NCBI RefSeq assembly: GCF_029215985.1
Contig: NZ_JAEMVC010000001.1
Location: 62,001 to 126,000 of the forward strand
Length of the DNA: 64,000 nucleotides
From: Sulfurimonas sp. SAG-AH-194-C21
GTDB taxonomy: Bacteria; Campylobacterota; Campylobacteria; Campylobacterales; Sulfurimonadaceae
Direction: 5' to 3'
In this document: one piece after another, positions 19,247-39,151 of the stretch
Layout of the letters: each line of letters opens with the position of its first letter
How positions within the stretch are numbered: position 1 is the first letter of the stretch
Position numbers and translations under genes: made by a program
Notes under the pieces: generated by a model
The model's database searches: none
Told to the model about the DNA's origin: nothing
The model's input: the letters and a program-made list of their open reading frames with translations, nothing else

Positions 19247-19741
19247 ATGAGTAATTTTTTAAGCAGTTTTGATATATCAGGTTACGGCCTCTCAGCACAA
19301 CGAGTACGTGTAAACACGATATCTAGTAATATTGCAAATGCACAGACTACAAGAACTGCTGAGGGTGGTCCTTATAGACGTAAAGAGGTAGTTTTTAAAG
19401 CAATCAACTTTAATGACAAGTTTAACGAAGCCCTTAATGGTATGACACAGAGTGCTTCATATGAAGACCCGCTAAATGAAGGTAGTTTTGGAAAAAAAGT
19501 AAATCCTGCTATAATGAGTGTAATTATCGATAAGATATCACGAGATGATTCTAAACCAAAAATGAAGTTCGAACCAAATCATCCAGATGCAGATACAAAT
19601 GGTTATGTTGCTTATCCAAACATTAACCCTGTTATCGAAATGGCCGATTTAGTAGAAGCAACACGTTCGTATCAAGCAAATGTTGCTGCGTTTCAAAGTT
19701 CAAAAGATATGGCAAATAGTGCCTTATCACTATTCCAATAG
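19247..19741 (+). CDS. flgC: flagellar basal-body rod protein FlgC
   Basis: SNIANAQTTRTAEGGPYRRKEV; NPVIEMADLVEATRSYQANV. Confidence 0.93.
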   Translation: MSNFLSSFDISGYGLSAQRVRVNTISSNIANAQTTRTAEGGPYRRKEVVFKAINFNDKFNEALNGMTQSASYEDPLNEGSFGKKVNPAIMSVIIDKISRDDSKPKMKFEPNHPDADTNGYVAYPNINPVIEMADLVEATRSYQANVAAFQSSKDMANSALSLFQ

Positions 19742-19758
19742 AAGGAGAGTAATTTATC

Positions 19759-20058
19759 ATGAATAATATAGGAAATATTTCTAGTCTCGGTACAGCTGAC
19801 TTACTAAAACAGAAGTCAAAAGTTGATGCTCCTGGTGGAGAACAATTTGCCAAGCACCTAAAATCAGCTCTTAATGAGATAAATGAACTTCAAATCGAAA
19901 AAGAAGTAGCTGTAGCAGACATAGCAACAGGACAAGTAAAAGATCTTCATCAAGCAGCAATTGCCATTGGTAAAGCTGAGTTAAATATGAAACTAATGCT
20001 TGAAATTCGTAACAAAGCTTTAAATGCCTATAAAGAGCTTGGTCGTACACAGTTATAA
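19759..20058 (+). CDS. fliE: flagellar hook-basal body protein FliE
   Basis: Position after flgC; LHQAAIAIGKAELNMKLMLEIRNKALNAYKEL. Confidence 0.9.
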   Translation: MNNIGNISSLGTADLLKQKSKVDAPGGEQFAKHLKSALNEINELQIEKEVAVADIATGQVKDLHQAAIAIGKAELNMKLMLEIRNKALNAYKELGRTQL

Positions 20059-20065
20059 TAATTTA

Positions 20066-21856
20066 ATGGTTAATCGTAACAAAAGCAAAAAAATACTCCT
20101 TCTTTATGCCCTAATATCCTTAGGGTTTATAATCTTTTTATCCGTAATGTTTCTCACAGTTATAAAATCTCGCCATCTTCCTAGTACATATGCTAAAGAG
20201 AGTTCTCGTGCTGTAAGAGGGGATATAATAAGTGCCGATGGTTTTCATCTTGCAACTACAAAAAAACTCTATAAGGCCGTGGTAAATACTCGCTATATTG
20301 ACCCAGATAAGAAAGAACTCTTTGTTGAACTCTTTTCTATCTACTCAGGTATAGAGACCAAGCTAATAAAAGAAAAACTCTCTAAACGCAAGGGTGTAGT
20401 AGTCCTTAGTTATAAGATTTCTCAAATTCAAGCACACTACCTCAAAAAACTTGCCCGTGAACTTCGAAGATTTAAAGTGTTTTTAGAACTTAAAAATGCT
20501 CGAACTGGTCTGCGTTCTATTCATGGACTTAGTATCATTGAAAGTGGTGAAAGTAGAGAGTATCCTTATGCAAAACTTCTAACACCTATTATTGGTTATC
20601 CGCATAAACTTGAAGATGATGGTTATACATCTGTAAGTGGTGTCAAAGGTTTAGAAAAACGATTTGATGGGGAACTTAGTGCTTCTCAAAATGGATTAAG
20701 CCGTGGTAAACGCGATGTAAACTCTTACATTATTTTAAATAAAGATAGTTTTACAAAAGCTGAGATAGATGGGCTTGATGTAAAACTAACTATTCCTGTC
20801 TCTTTGCAGATAAAAATAGAAAAAATGCTCGATGGTATGAAAGAAAAACTCAAAGCAAAGCAGCTCATGATTGCTATTATGAACTCAAACAGCGGTGATG
20901 TTTACACTATCGCTAGCTCTAACCGTTTTTTACCCAAAGATATTAAACGCAGTGATTATCCCTCTTTAAACTCTGGCATGATTGAGTATAGTTTTGAGCC
21001 TGGTAGTGTTATAAAACCCATCACCTTTTCACTTTTACTTGAGAAAGGTCTTGTCAATCCTTATGACTTAGTCAATGGACACAATGGTCGTTTTAAAATA
21101 GGTCGCAAGGTTATAACAGATGAGCATAAATTCGACTGGCTCTCAGCTGAAAATGTAATAGTCTACTCCTCAAATATAGGAATAGCACAACTTGCACAAA
21201 AACTTTCTGGCTATGAGTTTTATGAGGGACTCAAAAGTTTTGGATTTGGAGAAAAATCGACTCCTGACCTCATTTATGAAAAAGTTGGTTCTGTTCCAAG
21301 TCCAAAAAGACTTGAGAATGAAATATATAAGGCAACTTGTTCTTATGGATATGGAATGAGAGCAAACCTAATGCAGGTAATGAGAGCATACACTGCTTTT
21401 AACAATCATGGACGAATGGTCTACCCTAAACTCGTGGCTGGTTTTATAAATGAACGCGGGATTTTAGACAAGATGCCTTATGAAGAACAGGTACAAGTCA
21501 TATCGAGTGCTACTGCACAAAGAATGAAAAAGATTCTTATCAAAACTGTAAATGTAGGTACGGGTAAAAAAGCTCGTACAGCTGGTTTAGTAATTGGCGG
21601 AAAAACTGGAACTGCTCACATAGTTGAAAAAGGGAAGTATGTACGTAAATACAATACTGCGTTTATGGGTTTTGCAAATGATGAGACGAGGAACTACTCA
21701 ATCGGGGTTATAGTAGTACAACCTACAACCAGTCACTTTGCTTCACAAACAGCAGTGCCCATTTTTAAAAAAGCGGTGGATATTCTTATCGAAGATGGTT
21801 ACTTAGAGCCAGATATTATCAAGCAACCGAGTAGAACCTACCAAGGCCTCCACTAG
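20066..21856 (+). CDS. ftsI: penicillin-binding protein 2/FtsI family transpeptidase (start placed at 20066)
   Basis: RGDIISADG, FEPGSVIKP, YSSNIG, GGKTGTAH. Confidence 0.88.
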   Translation: MVNRNKSKKILLLYALISLGFIIFLSVMFLTVIKSRHLPSTYAKESSRAVRGDIISADGFHLATTKKLYKAVVNTRYIDPDKKELFVELFSIYSGIETKLIKEKLSKRKGVVVLSYKISQIQAHYLKKLARELRRFKVFLELKNARTGLRSIHGLSIIESGESREYPYAKLLTPIIGYPHKLEDDGYTSVSGVKGLEKRFDGELSASQNGLSRGKRDVNSYIILNKDSFTKAEIDGLDVKLTIPVSLQIKIEKMLDGMKEKLKAKQLMIAIMNSNSGDVYTIASSNRFLPKDIKRSDYPSLNSGMIEYSFEPGSVIKPITFSLLLEKGLVNPYDLVNGHNGRFKIGRKVITDEHKFDWLSAENVIVYSSNIGIAQLAQKLSGYEFYEGLKSFGFGEKSTPDLIYEKVGSVPSPKRLENEIYKATCSYGYGMRANLMQVMRAYTAFNNHGRMVYPKLVAGFINERGILDKMPYEEQVQVISSATAQRMKKILIKTVNVGTGKKARTAGLVIGGKTGTAHIVEKGKYVRKYNTAFMGFANDETRNYSIGVIVVQPTTSHFASQTAVPIFKKAVDILIEDGYLEPDIIKQPSRTYQGLH

Positions 21857-22624
21857 AACGATTGTATTTCCTACTTCTATACTCTTTATCATCTCAAAAT
21901 CACGATTCAGAATCTCTATATAACCAATTTCTAGTGGTGCTAGTATCTTCTTCATCTCTATTTTAACCTCTTTACTATTATAGATGTTTTTTTGTAGCAT
22001 TTTTGAAGCTTCATGAAGTGAACGAGAAATTTTTAATGCCTCTAATCTTTCTTCTTTACTTAAATAAATATTACGACTGCTAAGTGCAAGTCCATCACTC
22101 TCACGTACAGTATCAACAGGAATAATTATCACATCTAAAAAAAGCTGTTTTACCATCAAAGAAATGAGGTTTAGCTGCTGTGCATCTTTTTTTCCAAAGT
22201 AGGCATAGTCAGGGTTGACAATGTTGAATAGTTTGTTTACAACTGTTAGTACTCCATCAAAGTGTCCAGGTCTTGTTGCACCTTCAAGAACAAATCCTCT
22301 TACATTTGGGGATTTGATACTTACTTCATCACTGCTATAAATATCTTCTCTTTGTGGTAAAAAAACTACATCGACACCGGCAAACGAGCATATTTTTATA
22401 TCTGCATCATTACGAGAAGGGTACTTGTCTAAATCCTCACCGGCTAAAAACTGAGTTGGGTTTACAAAGATGGAAACTACAACAAATTCACAGCCTTTTT
22501 TTGCTTCTTTAATTAAAGAGAGATGCCCATCATGTAAAGCTCCCATAGTAGGTACAAAACCAATAGTTTTCTTTTGCGTTTTTAGATAAGTTTTTAATTC
22601 ATTAACATCAGAGATAATCTTCAT
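21803..22624 (-). CDS. panC: pantothenate synthetase
   Basis: GFVPTMGALHDGHLSLI; FVNPTQF; YFGKKDAQQL; SSRN. Confidence 0.93.
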   Translation of the reverse strand: MKIISDVNELKTYLKTQKKTIGFVPTMGALHDGHLSLIKEAKKGCEFVVVSIFVNPTQFLAGEDLDKYPSRNDADIKICSFAGVDVVFLPQREDIYSSDEVSIKSPNVRGFVLEGATRPGHFDGVLTVVNKLFNIVNPDYAYFGKKDAQQLNLISLMVKQLFLDVIIIPVDTVRESDGLALSSRNIYLSKEERLEALKISRSLHEASKMLQKNIYNSKEVKIEMKKILAPLEIGYIEILNRDFEMIKSIEVGNTIVLVEALVGSTRLLDNIWL

Positions 22625-22758
22625 TTTAAGTCCACATATAATATAATCATAATTATACAATTAATTTGAGATTTTATCTCAATCTTTAGTCGCCTCAGCG
22701 GCGCAAGTGCAGAAAAAGGAACTTTGTTCTTTTTGCGAGACTATTATATGGACAGTTT

Positions 22759-23856
22759 ATGGATAATTACGAATATACAGAACTCTTAAAAAATATAACT
22801 TTAAAGATGGGTAATATTACAGGTGTAGTACAACCCCAACTTATACAAGAAAAATTAGACAAGATAGAAGAGTTAGAAAATGATCAAGACTTTTGGAATG
22901 ATGCAGCCAATGCAGCAAAAGTACAAAAAGAGAAAACACAACTTGGACGTAAACTAGATAAGTACTCTTTTGCAAATGATGCTGTAAATGATGCAGCTGA
23001 GCTTTATGAGATGGCTAAGGAAGAAAATGATGAAGAGTCTTTAAATGCTCTTTATGAGGATGCCGCTACACTACAAGAGCAGATAAGAAGTATGGAGATA
23101 GAAGTGCTTCTTAGTGGTGAGAGTGATGCTAACAATGCAATTGTCTCCATTCATCCTGGTGCTGGTGGAACTGAGAGTCAAGACTGGGCAGAGATGCTTC
23201 TTCGTATGTATAAACGCTGGGCAGAGAGACGAGGCTTTAGTGTTGAGATACTTGATTATCAAAATGGTGAAGAGGCTGGGATTAAAGATGTTTCATTTAT
23301 AGTCAAGGGTGAAAATGCTTATGGTTACCTCAAAGTAGAAAATGGCATACATAGACTCGTGCGCATCAGTCCTTTTGATTCAAACTCTAAACGCCATACA
23401 TCTTTTAGTTCTGTTATGGTTTCCCCTGAAGTTGATGACGATATCAACATAGTTATAGAAGACAAAGATTTAAGAGTTGATACATACCGTTCTAGTGGCT
23501 CAGGCGGACAGCATGTAAATAAAACAGAGTCTGCTATTAGATTGACTCATATTGAGACTGGTGTTGTTGTACAGTGTCAAAATGATAGAAGTCAGCATAA
23601 AAATAAAGCCACTGCTATGAAAATGCTAAAATCTCGTCTGTATGAGTTAGAACTTGAAGCGCAACAAGCGGAAAAAGATGGTGTCACAAAAAGTGAGATA
23701 GGTTGGGGACATCAGATTCGTTCTTATGTAATGCAACCTTATCAACAAGTAAAAGATACACGTTCAAATGAGGCTCTCTCAAATATATCTGCAATCTTAG
23801 ATGGTGATATAGATAAAATGATAGAGGGTGTTTTAATCGCACAGAATAAGCAGTAG
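22759..23856 (+). CDS. prfB: peptide chain release factor 2
   Basis: SGSGGQHVN (GGQ motif) and ISPFDS (SPF motif) in one uninterrupted frame. Confidence 0.93.
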   Translation: MDNYEYTELLKNITLKMGNITGVVQPQLIQEKLDKIEELENDQDFWNDAANAAKVQKEKTQLGRKLDKYSFANDAVNDAAELYEMAKEENDEESLNALYEDAATLQEQIRSMEIEVLLSGESDANNAIVSIHPGAGGTESQDWAEMLLRMYKRWAERRGFSVEILDYQNGEEAGIKDVSFIVKGENAYGYLKVENGIHRLVRISPFDSNSKRHTSFSSVMVSPEVDDDINIVIEDKDLRVDTYRSSGSGGQHVNKTESAIRLTHIETGVVVQCQNDRSQHKNKATAMKMLKSRLYELELEAQQAEKDGVTKSEIGWGHQIRSYVMQPYQQVKDTRSNEALSNISAILDGDIDKMIEGVLIAQNKQ

Positions 23857-23864
23857 CCTAGAGT

Positions 23865-24197
23865 TTAAGCTACTCTCTCTTTCTTCTTTAAAAAACTATA
23901 AGCAAGTGAACCCACCCCTAAAAGCATAATAATAATAGTGAAGTACTCCATCTGTTTTTCTTGCTGACCTTTTAACTCATCTAAAAACTTTGAGCTATCA
24001 GGTTTACTCTTTGCTTTTTGCGCAGTTGAACTTCCTTTGACACTTGCTTCCATTCTTGCTAAATTTGCAGCAGCTCTATCATTTTGACTTACTCCCTTTT
24101 GAGGTACAGTCCAAAAATGAATCACAAACCCCACCAGAAGTAATAATGCTCCCAAACTTCTTAATATAACTTGCTGGTGCTTTAAATAATATGCCAT
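23865..24197 (-). CDS. hypothetical membrane protein
   Basis: Two hydrophobic segments; intact ORF. Confidence 0.55.
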   Translation of the reverse strand: MAYYLKHQQVILRSLGALLLLVGFVIHFWTVPQKGVSQNDRAAANLARMEASVKGSSTAQKAKSKPDSSKFLDELKGQQEKQMEYFTIIIMLLGVGSLAYSFLKKKERVA

Positions 24198-24245
24198 TGC
24201 TTTCCTTTTTGCTTTTTATTAGACAAATTATGTCAAAATCCCACT

Positions 24246-24959
24246 ATGAATTTACTTAAAGAATTTTTTATTGATGACAAGTGCTCTTACTTGGACAACA
24301 AAGAGCAAACTACTCATTATAAAATGATAGATGAATGTGACTCAGAATCTTGTGAGGCACTTGTGGAAAGAGGCTTTCGCCGTTTTGGAAAAATGTACTT
24401 TAGACCAATATGCAGTGAGTGCACAGAATGTCAAAGTATCAAAATAGATGTCGCTAATTATAAGTTTAGTAAATCTGCTCGAAGAATACTAAAAAAAGCA
24501 TCACACATACAGACATACATACAAAAACCAACACTTACAAGAGAGCATATACGAATTTTTAAAAAATATCATCTACATATGAGTGATAAAAAGAGCTGGG
24601 AATATACAGAGACATCTGCAGAGAACTACCATAGTTCTTTTGTTTCAGGTCATGAAGACTTTGGATACGAAGTACTTTACTATGATGAAGATAAATTAAT
24701 TGCAGTTGATTTAATAGATGTCTTGGAGAATGGAATATCGTCTATATACTTTTACTATGATCCAGACTACGCACACCTATCGCTAGGAAAGTATTCACTC
24801 TATAAGCAAATAAAGTTTGCAAAGAGCACAGAAAAAAGTTGGATATACTTAGGCTACTATGTTGAGGGGTGCCCATCTCTTTCATACAAGTCACAGTATA
24901 AGCCCTACTTGACACTTAAAGGTAGACCAAACGAACATGCATCCTATGAATGGCTTTAA
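24246..24959 (+). CDS. bpt: aspartate/glutamate leucyl(arginyl)transferase, Bpt/ATE family
   Basis: GFRRFGKMYFRPICSECTECQSIKIDV; YYVEGCPSLSYKSQYKPY. Confidence 0.88.
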   Translation: MNLLKEFFIDDKCSYLDNKEQTTHYKMIDECDSESCEALVERGFRRFGKMYFRPICSECTECQSIKIDVANYKFSKSARRILKKASHIQTYIQKPTLTREHIRIFKKYHLHMSDKKSWEYTETSAENYHSSFVSGHEDFGYEVLYYDEDKLIAVDLIDVLENGISSIYFYYDPDYAHLSLGKYSLYKQIKFAKSTEKSWIYLGYYVEGCPSLSYKSQYKPYLTLKGRPNEHASYEWL

Positions 24960-25621
24960 TGTGCTAGTTCTATTTTTTGTATTTCTCTAATTTTTGCTTT
25001 TTTAGTATTTAAATCTTTTTGAAGATCCGCTTCTAGTTTCTTCTGCTGTGCTTTATCATTTTCACGAATACGTTTTATTTTTTCTGCTTCTAATTGTTGT
25101 TTTGTTTTATAACGCTTTTTTTGACCCTCTTTTTTTGCTCTGAGTCTTGCATCTTCTTCTAGGAGACTATCAATAATTCCTTGGGAAGTAAGATTTTCTT
25201 TGTTTTTATAATAGTAGTCAATAATTTCTTTTTTATTTTTTTGTGTATTTAGAAGTCCACTATTTATAATCTGAGAAAAGAGTTTATAATTATCTTTTTT
25301 CATAGATTCTTTATATTGATTTTTTAAGCTTCTTAAAAAATAGTCATTTGTTTTAGAAAGTGAACGAAGTTTGTTGAGATAGCCTTTTTTTGCACTACTT
25401 GAACTCTTCTTTTCAAGTGCATATCCTTCTTCTTTAGCTTTATATACTTCACTAGTATATTTATCAATATCATCTATATACAATTTATAAGCATCTATCT
25501 CTTTTAGAGATTCGATATTTTTTATATTATTATAAATAACATCACCCAAAGCAGCATATGGTTTTGGATTATGAGCGGATAAAAGAGTAGTAAAAAGAGT
25601 AATTAAAATAAGTTTGTACAT
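24956..25621 (-). CDS. hypothetical exported Lys-rich coiled-coil protein
   Basis: Signal-like N-terminus; charged C-terminal half. Confidence 0.55.
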   Translation of the reverse strand: MYKLILITLFTTLLSAHNPKPYAALGDVIYNNIKNIESLKEIDAYKLYIDDIDKYTSEVYKAKEEGYALEKKSSSSAKKGYLNKLRSLSKTNDYFLRSLKNQYKESMKKDNYKLFSQIINSGLLNTQKNKKEIIDYYYKNKENLTSQGIIDSLLEEDARLRAKKEGQKKRYKTKQQLEAEKIKRIRENDKAQQKKLEADLQKDLNTKKAKIREIQKIELAH

Positions 25622-25673
25622 GGGGAGCCTAAAAGTTTTTTATAATTATAGCAGTTTTAAATGATTTATGAAG

Positions 25674-25702
25674 AAGTTACTCTCGCAAAAGGAGAGTAAC
25701 TT
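25674..25702 (-). terminator. terminator-like hairpin after fusA
   Basis: AAGTTACTCTC / GAGAGTAACTT, 11-bp perfect stem with 7-nt loop. Confidence 0.65.
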
Positions 25703-25725
25703 GAAGAAAGGATATAGAGTCGATA

Positions 25726-27816
25726 CTATCCGTTACGTTTTTTCTGAATTTCTTCAGATACTGCTTTAGGAACTTCAGCATAGTGATCAAATTCCATAGA
25801 GTAAGTAGCACGACCTTGTGTAGCTGAACGAAGGTCAGTTGAATAACCAAACATTTCAGATAAAGGAACGAATGCATCAACAATTTTACTACCAGCACGA
25901 TCACCCATAGCATTGATTTGTCCACGACGTCTGTTAAGGTCACCGATAACATCACCCATGTTCTCTTCTGGTGTTTCAACTTCAACTTTCATCATTGGCT
26001 CAAGGATTGAAGGCTTAGCTATACGACAAGCAGCTTTGAAACCCATTGATGCAGCAAGTTTAAATGCCATCTCATTTGAATCGACATCATGATAAGAACC
26101 ATCATAAAGAGTTACATCAACGTCTTCCATTGGGTATCCAGCAAGAACACCTGTCTGCATAGCTTCCTCACAACCTTTTCTAACAGCTGGAATAAATTCT
26201 TTAGGAACAGATCCACCTTTAATAGCATCATGGAAAACATAACCTGTATCTTTTTCACCTGGCTTAACACGAAGATAAACATGACCAAACTGACCACGAC
26301 CACCTGACTGCTTAGCATACTTGTACTCTTGTTGTACTTCTTCTTTGATAGACTCACGGTAAGAAACCTGTGGAGCACCAACTTCAGCTTCAACACCAAA
26401 CTCACGTCTCATTCTATCAACAAGAATCTCAAGGTGTAACTCACCCATACCAGAAATAATAGTTTGACCAGTCTCTTCATCAGAACTTACACGAAAAGAT
26501 GGATCTTCAGCTGCTAGTTTATTTAGTGCAACACCCATTTTTTCTTGGTCAGCTTTTGTTTTAGGCTCAACTGCAACAGAGATAACTGGTGCCGGGAAGT
26601 CCATTCTTTCAAGAACAACTTTAACATCACCTTGACATAAAGTATCACCAGTAGTTGTAGCCTTAAGACCAACAACAGCACCGATTTCACCTGCATAAAT
26701 AGTTTTAATCTCTTCACGTTTGATAGCATGCATCTTAACGATACGCCCAATTCGCTCTTTCTTATCTTTAGTAGAGTTATGTACGAATGAACCTGAATCT
26801 AAAGACCCACGGTAAACACGAATAAAAGTAAGAACACCAACAAATGGATCTGTCATTATTTTAAATGCAAGTGCAGCAAAATCACCCTCGTCACTTGACT
26901 CAACTTCAACTTCTACTTCTTCATCATCCATAAGTGTACCCATGATTGCAGCAGACTCTACTGGAGAAGGTAGGTAATCAACAACAGCATCAAGAAGTGT
27001 CTGAACACCCTTGTTTTTAAATGCAGTACCTGGAGTCATTGGAACGATAGCCATACCAAGTGTTGCAGACTTAATAGCAGCTTTTATTTCGTCTTGTGTG
27101 AATTCTTCGCCATCAAGGAATTTTTCAGCGAAATCATCATTACCATCAACTTCAGCAAGAGTTTCCATCATTTTTTCTCTGTACTCTTCAGAAATTTCTT
27201 TTAAAGAATCACGGATATCTTGCTCATGATAAGCAGAACCCATTTCAGCATCAGTATCCCAAACGATTTCTTTCATTTTAACTAAGTCAACAACACCTTC
27301 AAACTCAGCTTCTGCACCGATAGGTAATTGAAAAGGCATTGGATTACCTTTAAGACGATCTTTAATTTGACGCTCAACTTCGTAGAAATCTGCACCAGTT
27401 CTGTCCATCTTATTAACAAAAACAATTGAAGGAACCTTATAACGGTTACGTTGTCTCCAAACTGTTTCTGATTGAGGCTGAACACCACCAACCGCACAGA
27501 AAACTGAAACAGCACCATCAAGAACACGCATAGAACGCTCAACTTCAATAGTAAAGTCAACGTGTCCCGGAGTATCAATAATGTTAATTTGTTTACCATT
27601 CCACTCACAAGTAGTTGCAGCAGAAGTAATTGTAATACCACGCTCTTGTTCTTGTTCCATCCAGTCCATAGTTGCAGCACCATCATGTACTTCACCTATC
27701 TTATGCTCAACACCAGTGTAGAAAAGAATTCTTTCTGTAGTTGTTGTTTTACCTGCATCAATGTGTGCAGCAATACCGATGTTTCTTACGTCGTTTAGTT
27801 TGTGACTTCTTGCCAT
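25726..27816 (-). CDS. fusA: elongation factor G
   Basis: [37 protein letters not shown]. Confidence 0.97.
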   Translation of the reverse strand: MARSHKLNDVRNIGIAAHIDAGKTTTTERILFYTGVEHKIGEVHDGAATMDWMEQEQERGITITSAATTCEWNGKQINIIDTPGHVDFTIEVERSMRVLDGAVSVFCAVGGVQPQSETVWRQRNRYKVPSIVFVNKMDRTGADFYEVERQIKDRLKGNPMPFQLPIGAEAEFEGVVDLVKMKEIVWDTDAEMGSAYHEQDIRDSLKEISEEYREKMMETLAEVDGNDDFAEKFLDGEEFTQDEIKAAIKSATLGMAIVPMTPGTAFKNKGVQTLLDAVVDYLPSPVESAAIMGTLMDDEEVEVEVESSDEGDFAALAFKIMTDPFVGVLTFIRVYRGSLDSGSFVHNSTKDKKERIGRIVKMHAIKREEIKTIYAGEIGAVVGLKATTTGDTLCQGDVKVVLERMDFPAPVISVAVEPKTKADQEKMGVALNKLAAEDPSFRVSSDEETGQTIISGMGELHLEILVDRMRREFGVEAEVGAPQVSYRESIKEEVQQEYKYAKQSGGRGQFGHVYLRVKPGEKDTGYVFHDAIKGGSVPKEFIPAVRKGCEEAMQTGVLAGYPMEDVDVTLYDGSYHDVDSNEMAFKLAASMGFKAACRIAKPSILEPMMKVEVETPEENMGDVIGDLNRRRGQINAMGDRAGSKIVDAFVPLSEMFGYSTDLRSATQGRATYSMEFDHYAEVPKAVSEEIQKKRNG

Positions 27817-27946
27817 AGTTTTAGTACCTTGTTATATTAGTTGAGAGATAAGCTCTTTTATAAATAAAGTTTCATTTACTTACAAAAGAGCTGTCAATAT
27901 TAATTGTAAGAAGAGATAAACTCTTCTTACGGTCGAAAATGAAAAC

Positions 27947-28432
<486 letters not shown>

Positions 28433-28519
28433 TCAATTTTTTCAAATTTACTCAAAATTAACTACTTAAAGTCAATCCTGTAGCTATTGAATATATTTTC
28501 TTAAAAAAACAGTCTTAGA

Positions 28520-28894
28520 CTATTTTTTAGGCTTCTTAGTACCGTATTTTGATCTTGCAACCATACGGCCAGCAACACCAGCAGTATCAAGAGCACCACG
28601 AACGATATGGTATTTAACACCAGGTAAATCTTTAATACGACCGCCACGTACAAGTACGATTGAGTGTTCTTGAAGGTTGTGACCCTCTCCACCGATATAC
28701 GAAATAACTTCGAAACCAGATGTTAATCTAACTTTTGCAACTTTTCTTAAAGCCGAGTTAGGTTTTTTTGGTGTAGTTGTGTAAACACGAGTACATACAC
28801 CACGACGCTGAGGACATGAAACAAGCGCAGGTGATTTAGACTTCTTAATCACACGTTTACGCTCATTACGAATCAATTGGTTGATTGTAGGCAT
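28520..28894 (-). CDS. rpsL: 30S ribosomal protein S12
   Basis: [13 protein letters not shown]...[15 protein letters not shown]. Confidence 0.97.
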   Translation of the reverse strand: MPTINQLIRNERKRVIKKSKSPALVSCPQRRGVCTRVYTTTPKKPNSALRKVAKVRLTSGFEVISYIGGEGHNLQEHSIVLVRGGRIKDLPGVKYHIVRGALDTAGVAGRMVARSKYGTKKPKK

Positions 28895-29188
28895 ACAATT
28901 CCTTTATATAAATTTCCAGTAGAATTTAACTCCACTACTATAGACATAAAAATGAGCAAAAGCCCATTTTCATGGCAAGGACATTAAGTCCTTACAATCC
29001 CCTAAAGCTACAAAAATAAATTTTTGAGACAATAGTGAATATGTACTATATTAATTAGAGAGTTATAGACACGAGATAATACAGAAATTGTAATTAAAGT
29101 TAGCTTATTTTAAGTGGGAATTAATACTTGAAAGAATAGGTGGGAATATATGAGCACAAAGCTCATATACAAAGAGGAAAAGTATTTA

Positions 29189-37853
<8,665 letters not shown>

Positions 37854-37878
37854 CTAACCTCGGTAAATATTTGTATCA

Positions 37879-38031
37879 ATTCAAGCGTCCTTGAATGATT
37901 AATTTTGAGGCTCTTTTAAGAGCTCGATTTTATAGTGCTTATAAACGACATAAGGGCACTTTTACCAAGAGAGTTTATCTCTTCGTAAAAGCGCCCAAAA
38001 TTGAGAGCGGCATTTACATGCCAACTCTCAT
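37879..38031 (-). promoter_or_regulatory. four tandem hairpins in the rplL-rpoB spacer (attenuator/processing candidates)
   Basis: 37879-37896 ATTCAAG/CTTGAAT; about 37908-37925 GGCTCTT/AAGAGCTC; 37954-37996 GGGCACTTTTAC/GTAAAAGCGCCC with inner AGAGA/TCTCT; 38001-38031 TTGAGAG..GGCAT/ATGCC..CTCTCA. Confidence 0.6.
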
Positions 38032-38047
38032 AAAAAGTAGTGAGAAA

Positions 38048-38416
38048 TTATTTAATTTCTGCTTCTGCACCAGCTTCAAGTAGAGCAGCTAAAGCTTCAT
38101 CAGCAGAATCTTTATCTACACCCTCTTTGATATTAGATGGAAGACCTTCACAAGCCTCTTTTGCTTCTTTAAGTCCAAGACCAGTAAGAGCACGAACAGC
38201 TTTAATAACTGCAATTTTCTTAGCACCAACATTAGTAAGTACTACATCAAATTCAGTTTTTTCAGCAGCAGCTTCACCAGCAACAGCTCCACCAGCAACA
38301 GCAACAGGTTGTGCAGATACTTGAAATTTTTCTTCGAATTCTTTAACAAGCTCAGAAAGCTCAAGAACAGATAGGTTTGAAATAAATTCTAATACGTCTT
38401 CTTTAGTAACAGCCAT
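38048..38416 (-). CDS. rplL: 50S ribosomal protein L7/L12
   Basis: [35 protein letters not shown]. Confidence 0.97.
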   Translation of the reverse strand: MAVTKEDVLEFISNLSVLELSELVKEFEEKFQVSAQPVAVAGGAVAGEAAAEKTEFDVVLTNVGAKKIAVIKAVRALTGLGLKEAKEACEGLPSNIKEGVDKDSADEALAALLEAGAEAEIK

Positions 38417-38476
38417 AATGACTCCTTCAGTTTTTTATATTTTTTTGTGAAATAAATCACGATTTAGAAGTAAAGC

Positions 38477-38959
38477 CTAAGCTTCTTCTTCTAGTTTCTT
38501 TCTTAAAGCGTCGATTCCAACAGCCATATTCGTAATTGGAGCCATCCAAGTAGCAGCAAGCATACCGAGTAACTCATCACGACCAGGAAGCTTAGCGAAC
38601 GCTTCGATTTTAGCTAAGTCTGCAGGTTCTTTATCTAAATAACCAGCTTTGATAACAAATTTTTCATTGTCTTTAGCGAAATCAGCAGCAACTTTAGATG
38701 CACTAATAACGTCATTTGACCAAATAAAAATATTTGTGTCTTTGATCTCAATACCAGACATATCAGAGTTTTTCAACGCGATAGTAGCTAGTGAGTTTTT
38801 AACAACCTGAACACTTGTATCTTTTGCTTTAGCAGATGCACGTAAACTTTCAAGGTCACTTACAGTTAAACCTTTGTAGTCACATATAACAACTGCTGTC
38901 GTATCACTAAATGCTGTTGTTAATTCTGCAATTAATTCAGCTTTTCTTGATTTTAACAT
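38477..38959 (-). CDS. rplJ: 50S ribosomal protein L10
   Basis: L10 pattern and position between rplA and rplL. Confidence 0.95.
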   Translation of the reverse strand: MLKSRKAELIAELTTAFSDTTAVVICDYKGLTVSDLESLRASAKAKDTSVQVVKNSLATIALKNSDMSGIEIKDTNIFIWSNDVISASKVAADFAKDNEKFVIKAGYLDKEPADLAKIEAFAKLPGRDELLGMLAATWMAPITNMAVGIDALRKKLEEEA

Positions 38960-38962
38960 TTA

Positions 38963-39080
38963 TTTCTCCTTTCCAGACATAACTTCAAGAGGGGCGAGAA
39001 AGGCTCGATTAAGCTAAGTATCAACACGATACATACCCCCAACTATCTTTAGTCCAAGTATAAATTCAGATTTTCATAAT
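38963..39080 (-). promoter_or_regulatory. candidate L10 leader (5' UTR of rplJL)
   Basis: Long structured spacer before rplJ containing GGTATGTATCGTGTTGATAC; the position fits L10 autoregulation. Not folded or searched. Confidence 0.35.
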
Positions 39081-39130
39081 AAAAATCTTTACTTTAAAAT
39101 ACTAATATTTCAAAATAAAGATTTAAATAA

Positions 39131-39150
39131 CAAACGCCAAATGGCGTTTT
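39131..39150 (-). terminator. attenuator-like hairpin between rplA and rplJ
   Basis: AAACGCC/GGCGTTT inverted repeat followed by TTATTT on the minus strand. Confidence 0.55.
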
Positions 39151-39151
39151 G

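Noticed and set aside
26112-27798. Multiple 70-140 aa ORFs opposite or out of frame in fusA
   Set aside because: Low-complexity Leu/Val/Lys or Ser-rich shadow translations of a strongly coding gene.
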